A stretch of 64,000 nt of DNA from Phenylobacterium kunshanense (GTDB taxonomy: Bacteria; Pseudomonadota; Alphaproteobacteria; Caulobacterales; Caulobacteraceae), in NCBI RefSeq assembly GCF_003254525.1, contig NZ_QFYS01000001.1, forward strand, positions 763,027 through 827,026. Reading direction: 5' to 3'. Made by a program: the position numbers and the translations under genes. Below the pieces are notes generated by a model. That model made no database searches, was not told where the DNA came from, and saw only the letters and a program-made list of their open reading frames with translations. Below are positions 63,947 to 64,000 of this stretch, one piece after another. The stretch's first letter is position 1, and each line of letters starts with the position of its first letter.

Positions 63947-64000
63947 TTACTTGAGGATCTTGGAGACGACGCCCGAACCGACGGTCCGGCCGCCTTCGCG
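63947..64000 (-). CDS. tuf: Elongation factor Tu, C-terminal end only (window edge)
   Basis: The last 17 codons and stop of EF-Tu are visible: REGGRTVGSGVVSKILK, the conserved end of domain 3. The rest lies beyond the right edge. EF-Tu brings aminoacyl-tRNA to the ribosome. Its place upstream of the S10 operon fits the str-S10 order of Proteobacteria. Confidence 0.9.
   Translation of the reverse strand, partial: REGGRTVGSGVVSKILK

Overview
The window looks like the chromosome of an alphaproteobacterium of the order Caulobacterales, closest in feel to Caulobacter or Phenylobacterium. The basis is high G+C throughout, an adjacent divK-pleD pair with full-length PleD architecture, a CC0125/CC1285-type lipoprotein, clpS-clpA, an ATP12-family F1-ATPase chaperone, and a long S10/spc/alpha ribosomal-protein cluster. 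The genus is inference; nothing in the window fixes the species. No rRNA, CRISPR array, prophage, transposase or plasmid gene was seen.

Layout. Positions 1-2338 (minus strand) hold a cut-off glycosyltransferase, CheW and a soluble PAS-HAMP chemoreceptor. Positions 2656-11457 (plus) carry plsY-dprA, topA, a paired palindromic (REPIN-like) repeat, an alpha/beta hydrolase, rnr, a possibly leaderless Nudix gene and rpmG. Positions 11528-13260 (minus) are pleD and divK. Positions 13369-19148 (plus) hold a HAD protein, a ROK sugar kinase, a zinc-ribbon DinB, and clpS-clpA with a clear terminator. Positions 19163-25385 (minus) hold a PhyH oxygenase, a HIT protein, a DUF3574 lipoprotein, isovaleryl-CoA dehydrogenase, a membrane-anchored GH24 lysozyme, mgtE and tRNA-Leu(GAG). 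Positions 25461-34250 are mixed in strand: an isolated FliN-like protein, lipB, DUF805, pccA, msrB, an ion-channel-like protein, a disordered BON protein, pccB and a secreted unknown. Positions 34263-46431 (minus) hold an ATP12 chaperone, a TPR-oxygenase fusion, two RluA-family synthases, crcB, rarA, a Do-like protease, an MFS pump, a VOC-ArsR-SRPBCC cassette and a phosphodiesterase.

The right third (46474-64000) is the ribosomal cluster, transcribed right to left: tuf (cut), a GIN-domain gene, rpsJ-rplC-rplD-rplW-rplB-rpsS-rplV-rpsC-rplP-rpmC-rpsQ-rplN-rplX-rplE-rpsN-rpsH-rplF-rplR-rpsE-rpmD-rplO-secY-adk, then rpsM-rpsK-rpoA-rplQ and a strong terminator. Two oppositely oriented genes (SDR-DoxX fusion and DUF2269, 49332-51097) sit between adk and rpsM. 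The rpsM side has its own near-consensus sigma-70-type promoter. A second non-ribosomal gene (GIN repeats) sits between tuf and rpsJ.

The main themes are translation, DNA repair and uptake (dprA, topA, dinB, rarA, rnr), proteolysis (ClpSA, Do-like protease), cell-cycle signalling (DivK/PleD), branched-chain and propionyl-CoA metabolism (ivd, pccAB), and envelope functions. I found no convincing new defence or mobile system. The items most worth checking are the reverse-strand island inside the ribosomal cluster, the anchored lysozyme, the repeat-built GIN protein, the VOC-ArsR-SRPBCC cassette with its palindromic operator, and the disordered BON protein.
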